Below are positions 59,951 to 64,000 of a stretch of DNA of 64,000 bases, one piece after another. A program made the translations under genes and the position numbers. Location: positions 1 through 64,000 of the forward strand of contig CAVRGJ010000002.1 in the NCBI GenBank assembly GCA_963720705.1, in the 5' to 3' direction. The notes under the pieces were generated by a model. The model did no database searches. It saw only the letters and a program-made list of their open reading frames with translations, and was not told the DNA's origin. Within the stretch, counting starts at the first letter, position 1, and each line of letters opens with the position of its first letter. This stretch comes from DASWJZ01 sp963720705. GTDB lineage: Bacteria; Pseudomonadota; Alphaproteobacteria; Rhizobiales; Afifellaceae.

Positions 59951-60008
59951 CGACTTCCTCCTTGGTTTAGGTCCCGCATGCTTTCGATTGGGTGGCGGGA
60001 CTCGGCGA

Positions 60009-61028
60009 CTAATGATGTGTCGGCTTGCCTCCGCAGCTTGAGCGGACGATAAGTTTCGGCGGCAAGATAATGCTTTCCGGCGCGCCGTTCGGCGACTTGA
60101 TGCGGCGGAGAAGCAGGTTGGCGGCCTCCTCTCCGATGCGGCGCGCGTCGATCGCGATGGTGGTGAGGGCGGGGCGGTAAAGCGCCGCCTCGGCGATGTT
60201 GTCGAAGCCGATCACTGCGCAATCCCGACCGGCGACGAGGCCGCGATCGGCGAGGCCGAGGAGTGCGCCGAAGGCGCAGAGGTCGTTGTAGCAAAGGATC
60301 GCTGTCGGGTCGGAAGGTTGGCCGCGCATCAGCTCACCGATCGCGCGCGCGCCTTCCTCGCGCGTCGGCAAGCAATTGACGATCGGGCCGACCGGCAGCC
60401 CGTAGCGCGCCAGCGTGTCGCGGTAGGCGGCGGCGCGGTCGCGCGCCGGCGACGCGCGGCGTCCTCCGCCGACGAAGGCGATGCGCTTGTGCCCGAGCCG
60501 GATCAGGTGCTCGGCCGCGAGCGTCATGCCGAGGCGGAAATCGGGTCCCACCTGGTCGGCGTTGCGCTTGCCGAGGCGGCGCAGCATCTGCACGACGGGA
60601 AGGCCGGCGCGGCGAAGCTCGTCGACGACCGCCGGATCGGTTCCCTCGGCCGGCGCAAGCAGAAGCCCGTCGACGCGATGTTCGCGCATGCGGGCGATGA
60701 AGCGGTCCTGCCGCGCGGGCGATTCCGCCGTGTTGGCGAGGAAGGCCACCCATCCGGCGCGGTCGAGCGTATCGTCGATGCCGGCGGTGAGTTCGGCGTA
60801 GAAGGGGTTGGTGATCTCGCAGACGACGAGCCCGATCGTCTGCGTGGAACGCGTGCGCATGTTCGCCGCGGCGCGATCGTAGACGTAGCCGAGCGAGGTG
60901 ATCGAGAACTGCACACGCTCGCGCGTGCGCGCGGCAACGAGCGGGCTGTTTCTGAGCACAAGCGACACCGTCGCCGGCGAAACGCCGGCATGCTTCGCGA
61001 TGTCCTTGAGGGTCTTGCGCTCGCGCAA
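60009..61028 (-). CDS. LacI-family repressor of the CUT2/beta-galactosidase operon
   Basis: A 339-aa regulator with helix-turn-helix LKDIAKHAGVSPATVSLVLR and effector domain (IGLVVCEITNPFYAELTAGI; ILCYNDLCAFGALLGLADRG; VIGFDNIAEAALYRPALTTI). The start is a TTG at 61028 with GGGGGCG 8 nt upstream. It is first in the operon and 82 bp downstream of the palindromic operator at 61111-61124, so self-control is expected. Confidence 0.9.
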   Translation of the reverse strand: MRERKTLKDIAKHAGVSPATVSLVLRNSPLVAARTRERVQFSITSLGYVYDRAAANMRTRSTQTIGLVVCEITNPFYAELTAGIDDTLDRAGWVAFLANTAESPARQDRFIARMREHRVDGLLLAPAEGTDPAVVDELRRAGLPVVQMLRRLGKRNADQVGPDFRLGMTLAAEHLIRLGHKRIAFVGGGRRASPARDRAAAYRDTLARYGLPVGPIVNCLPTREEGARAIGELMRGQPSDPTAILCYNDLCAFGALLGLADRGLVAGRDCAVIGFDNIAEAALYRPALTTIAIDARRIGEEAANLLLRRIKSPNGAPESIILPPKLIVRSSCGGKPTHH

Positions 61029-61110
61029 GGCACGCGCCCCCAGAATTGGATCGTTCCCGGAATCGCCGTCTTTCCGCGGCGCAACGCCCTAAGAAATAAG
61101 GCCGCTAACC

Positions 61111-61124
61111 TTAGATCGATCTAA
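61111..61124. promoter_or_regulatory. LacI-type palindromic operator
   Basis: TTAGATCGATCTAA is a perfect 14-bp palindrome with a central CG, as in LacI-family sites. It lies in the 203-bp gap 61029-61231 upstream of the lacI-led operon, the only strong dyad there. Confidence 0.7.
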
Positions 61125-61231
61125 ATCCTGCTCCTCGAAACTCGCTCAGTCAAGTTTCATACGATCAGGCTTTCGTTCGATTGTGCGCTCGGCGCCGGCT
61201 TCGCGCTTGGCGCCTGCTCTCCTCGCCGTAC

Positions 61232-62332
61232 TCACAGCGGGACGTGTCGGGCAGCGACGCGCGCCGGGTCGAGCGGGCGGGCGCGGCCCGGATCGAAGGC
61301 GGCAAGGTCGACGGTCTTTGCGGCGCCTTCGACGATCAGCTCCGCCATCGCCTCGCCGGTCGCCGGTGCGTTCAAAATTCCCCAGACGCTATGGCCGGTG
61401 GCGAGATAGGCGCCGGGCGCTCCCGCGATTTGGCCGATGAGCGGCAGGCCGTCCTGCGTGACCGGCCGGTAGCAGGCTTGGCGTGCGAGGATAGGCGCCT
61501 CGCGAAGGACCGGCGCAATATCGCGGCAGATCGCCTCGAGCCGCTCGATCGCGCCGGCGTCCGGGCGGACGTCTGCGGGATCGATCGGCACCGGGCTTTC
61601 GCTCGATATCCCGCAGACATAGGTCGTTCCGTCGGCGCGCGGGAACACTTCGGGCGAGACCGCGGCGCCGGCTTGGCCTTGGACCTCGAGGAAGAGAGCA
61701 TCGGCCGGAATCGCTGCGCCGGTGTTGAAGACGAGGCTGTGGCCCTTCAGACCGAACACGGGCGGGATCGGCAGCCATCGTGCCGCAAGGATCGACCATG
61801 GCCCCATCGCGATCACGACCGCGTCGCCTTCAAGCGGGCTCCCGGCGGAAATCGCCACGCGCCATGTTGCGCCTGTGTGTTCGACGCCGGCGACTTCGCC
61901 CGTGACGAGGCGTGCGCCGCTCCCCTCGGCCGCGCGCATCATCGCCTTGGTGTAGAGGGCGGGATGGACCTGCGCGGTAGTCTCCGGCGTGCCGAGGCGG
62001 CGGTCGAGCGCGACCTCCTCCGCCACCCAATCGAGGCGTCGCTCGAGTTCCGGTCGCACGCCGCCGAAGCCGCTGTAGGTCGTCATGCGGCGATAGCCCC
62101 AATCGTCGTCGATCTCGTCGGCGAGGCGCGCGTGAAGCGCGAAGCTACGGCGTGCGAGCGCTTGAAGCGGCGTGCCGTCGCACCAGTTGAGCGCCAGGAA
62201 GCCACCCGATTTTCCCGAAGCCGCGCAGGCGAGCCCGGTGCGCTCCACGACGATCGCCTCCGCGCCGCGGCGGCTCAGGAAATAGGCGATCGACGCGCCG
62301 ATCGCGCCGCCACCCAGGATCAGTACTCGCAT
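61232..62332 (-). CDS. FAD-dependent amino-acid oxidase-like protein (DAO family)
   Basis: A 366-aa flavoprotein. The N-terminal dinucleotide fold is MRVLILGGGAIGASIAYFLS, then ACAASGKSGGFLALNW, and the C-terminal FAD-contact region QDGLPLIGQIAGAPGAYLAT...GHSVWGI. It resembles glycine/D-amino-acid oxidases and the Tda3/FOXRED1 branch. Substrate unknown. Single gene, same strand as the lacI operon downstream but separated by the operator region. Confidence 0.87.
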   Translation of the reverse strand: MRVLILGGGAIGASIAYFLSRRGAEAIVVERTGLACAASGKSGGFLALNWCDGTPLQALARRSFALHARLADEIDDDWGYRRMTTYSGFGGVRPELERRLDWVAEEVALDRRLGTPETTAQVHPALYTKAMMRAAEGSGARLVTGEVAGVEHTGATWRVAISAGSPLEGDAVVIAMGPWSILAARWLPIPPVFGLKGHSLVFNTGAAIPADALFLEVQGQAGAAVSPEVFPRADGTTYVCGISSESPVPIDPADVRPDAGAIERLEAICRDIAPVLREAPILARQACYRPVTQDGLPLIGQIAGAPGAYLATGHSVWGILNAPATGEAMAELIVEGAAKTVDLAAFDPGRARPLDPARVAARHVPL

Positions 62333-62366
62333 CCGCTGCGTCCGCTGCCTGGAAGTCCGCCGAGCT

Positions 62367-63488
62367 TCACGACATCTGCGGCAATGTCCAGACTACCAGC
62401 GCGTGCGCTGCTGCGCCGAACGCCTTGTCGAAGCCGGCCACCGCATCATCTGCCTGCATCGCGGCGACCGGCGCAGTCTCGTGAAAGCGTTTCGTCGCAA
62501 CAATCGCGCCGCTCGCGTCAGTCAGCTTGGCGGTGAAGTCGATCTCGGCCGTCGGCACGTCGCCGGCCACGATCTGGAACGCACGGAGCTCGATCAGCAG
62601 CGTGTAGTCCGCGGTAAGCCCGGAGGTGTCGCTACTGACCTTTGCAAGGCCGGCATTCTCGAAGCTCTCCACCAGCTTCGCCTGAAGGAGGAGCGGCGTG
62701 CTGTCGCTCCATTGCACGTCCGGGAAGGACGGAGCGATGGTTGATCCCGTCTGCACGAGAATGCGCTGCGTCTCGAGTGCAACCACATCGGTCGGCCGAG
62801 CGATCACAAGCTGCTTCGTGGGTAGGCTCGCGAGCGTGGCGAAGTCGCTCGGCGCGGCGAGGATCGTGTTGCCTGAGGGCTTCGAGGCTTCGCCGCCGGT
62901 CAGCCGCACGAGGCCCGCGACGATCGAATCGAGGTTGTCGGAATTCTTCGCCAGCGCCTTGGAGAACGTGTCGAGATTGGCGATCGCGTCCTTCAGCGCA
63001 TCCGAATTGTCGGAGAGGACGGTGTCGATCTGCGAAAAGGCCTCCCGCGCCGCGTCGGTCCAGCTCGAGCCTGCGTTTTCGGAGGCGACGAGGAGCGGCA
63101 ATCCCCCGTCGGACGCCGCCGGCGGCGGCGATGACGGCGAACCGCCAATCAGAGAGATTTCCGGCACGCCGGTCAGCCCGCCGAAGGCGAGGCCGACGCT
63201 GGTGTCGGCGCGGATCGGCGTGTCGCTCGCAACCGCGATCGAGACGAGCACGCGGCGCGGATCGTCTTTGTCGAGCTTCAGATCGGTCACTTCGCCGACG
63301 CGAATGCCGTTGAACTGCACGGCTGAGCCGAGGAGAAGGCCCGCCACCGACTGGTCGAAGCGGATCTGATACGAGGTCCGCTTGGCGAGCCCGCCGACGT
63401 TCTCCATCCAGTAGACGAAGCCGAAGCCGGCTGCGATCACGGCGACGACGAAGACACCGATCAATACGAAGCGCGCACGGATTTCCAT
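62367..63488 (-). CDS. MlaD/MCE-domain protein fused to an ABC-type transport auxiliary domain
   Basis: A 373-aa lipid-transport component. An N-terminal membrane helix (FVLIGVFVVAVIAAGFGFVY, ~8-28) leads into an MCE domain (SVAGLLLGSAVQFNGIRVGE; GLAFGGLTGVPEISLIGG). A helical linker with TVLSDNSDALKDAIANL comes next, then a PqiC/ABC_trans_aux-like C-terminal domain (about 205-373, from ILAAPSDFATLASLPTKQLV to ALVVWTLPQMS). These two parts are usually separate proteins (MlaD and a lipoprotein). Its ATG touches the stop of the ATPase gene (TGATG). Confidence 0.82.
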   Translation of the reverse strand: MEIRARFVLIGVFVVAVIAAGFGFVYWMENVGGLAKRTSYQIRFDQSVAGLLLGSAVQFNGIRVGEVTDLKLDKDDPRRVLVSIAVASDTPIRADTSVGLAFGGLTGVPEISLIGGSPSSPPPAASDGGLPLLVASENAGSSWTDAAREAFSQIDTVLSDNSDALKDAIANLDTFSKALAKNSDNLDSIVAGLVRLTGGEASKPSGNTILAAPSDFATLASLPTKQLVIARPTDVVALETQRILVQTGSTIAPSFPDVQWSDSTPLLLQAKLVESFENAGLAKVSSDTSGLTADYTLLIELRAFQIVAGDVPTAEIDFTAKLTDASGAIVATKRFHETAPVAAMQADDAVAGFDKAFGAAAHALVVWTLPQMS

Positions 63489-64000
63489 CAGCCGATCCTT
63501 GTCTCTTGCGGCGCGGGCGCGCCGAGCTGTGCGCGCTTGCCGTGAAAATAAGCCCTGACCCAGGGATGCTCGGATTTGAGGATTTCCGAGATAGGCCCGT
63601 CGGCGACGATCCGGCCCTCCGCCAGCGCGGCGATGCGCGTGCAGACGGTGTAGAGGCTGTCGAGATCGTGCGTGACCATGAAGACGGTCAGGCCGAGCGT
63701 CGCAGTCAGTGTGTCGATCAGCGAGTCGAACTCGCCCGCGGTGATCGGGTCGAGGCCCGAGGTCGGCTCGTCGAGGAAGACGATCTCCGGATCGAGTGCG
63801 AGCGCGCGGGCGAGCGCCACGCGCTTCGTCATGCCGCCGGAGAGCTCGGAGGGGAGCTTGCCGGAATCGTCCGGGTCGAGCCCGACCATCTCGAGCTTCG
63901 CCATCGCCACCTCGTCCATCAGCCGCTCGGAGAGGTGCAAGTATTCGCGCATCGGGAACTTCACGTTGTCGCTGACCGAGAGCGAGGAGAAGAGCGCGCC
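63488..64000 (-). CDS. MlaF-type ABC transporter ATPase (N-terminus beyond window)
   Basis: The C-terminal ~170 residues of a phospholipid-transport ATPase. The frame is open to the window edge and starts there with ALFSSLSVSDNVKFPM, the Q-loop region. The signature is ELSGGMTKRVALARAL, Walker B EIVFLDEPTSGLDP, and the switch His is in VTHDLDSLY. The Walker A site lies outside the window. With the MlaD-like gene it forms a lipid-trafficking (Mla-type) system of the inner membrane. Confidence 0.9.
   Translation of the reverse strand, partial: GALFSSLSVSDNVKFPMREYLHLSERLMDEVAMAKLEMVGLDPDDSGKLPSELSGGMTKRVALARALALDPEIVFLDEPTSGLDPITAGEFDSLIDTLTATLGLTVFMVTHDLDSLYTVCTRIAALAEGRIVADGPISEILKSEHPWVRAYFHGKRAQLGAPAPQETRIG

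Overview
The window is GC-rich chromosomal DNA that looks like an alphaproteobacterium of the order Hyphomicrobiales (Rhizobiales). The evidence is codon use and protein types (class III cyclase with TolB-like/TPR tail, Flp pilin, PilZ proteins, a hut operon with hutF and hutG, MlaD-type transport genes) and several palindromic intergenic elements of a kind common in that order. I cannot name a genus. I see no rRNA, tRNA or CRISPR array.

Region 1 (1-11.4 kb) is gene-sparse and mosaic. It holds a partial adenylate cyclase, a YdcF-like protein, an ASCH protein, an AraC/VOC operon, a cNMP-binding protein, a PilZ protein and a Flp pilin. Between them lie degraded fragments: an IS3-type orfA start, a PilZ gene tail, a VOC remnant, a 95-bp direct repeat and a 45-nt tandem repeat. 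Two paralogous Ala-rich proteins with a C-terminal membrane anchor (8835-9260 and 10563-11084) are of unknown function.

Region 2 (11.4-31.6 kb) has a two-gene polysaccharide synthase (HlyD-like fusion protein plus a GT2 synthase with a C-terminal PilZ domain), an M24 peptidase, a GST, an IclR regulator with a D-threonine-aldolase-like enzyme, RidA, an ECF sigma/anti-sigma pair, a class II aldolase, an MFS transporter, a UDP-sugar dehydrogenase, the 2-oxoacid:ferredoxin oxidoreductase korAB, citrate synthase and a PcaF-like thiolase.

Region 3 (31.6-38.4 kb) is the most interesting part. It is a candidate YcaO-TfuA peptide-modification (RiPP) cluster. A 66-residue candidate precursor (34122-34322) aligns without gaps to the first 66 residues of the YcaO protein itself (32385-33938). 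The enzyme therefore carries its own precursor-like sequence, with a second copy of the core-like motif before the catalytic domain. tfuA is translationally coupled to ycaO. A BTAD/TPR regulator lies just upstream, and a divergent subtilisin-like protease without a signal peptide could be the maturation protease.

Region 4 (38.5-53.2 kb) is catabolic. A LacI-controlled sugar ABC operon with a GH32/43-like glycosidase lies opposite a histidine-degradation operon, hutI-hutH-hutG-[toxin-antitoxin]-hutU-hutF, followed by a two-subunit aconitase X enzyme. A Phd/VapC-type module with an 18-bp perfect palindrome is inserted inside hut. hutF appears frameshifted at its very start.

Region 5 (53.2-64 kb) is a second LacI-controlled operon: regulator, ribose/galactose-type ABC transporter, cyclase-family protein and a GH42 beta-galactosidase broken by two frameshifts. 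A FAD oxidoreductase follows, then a MlaF/MlaD-type transporter that runs off the window edge.
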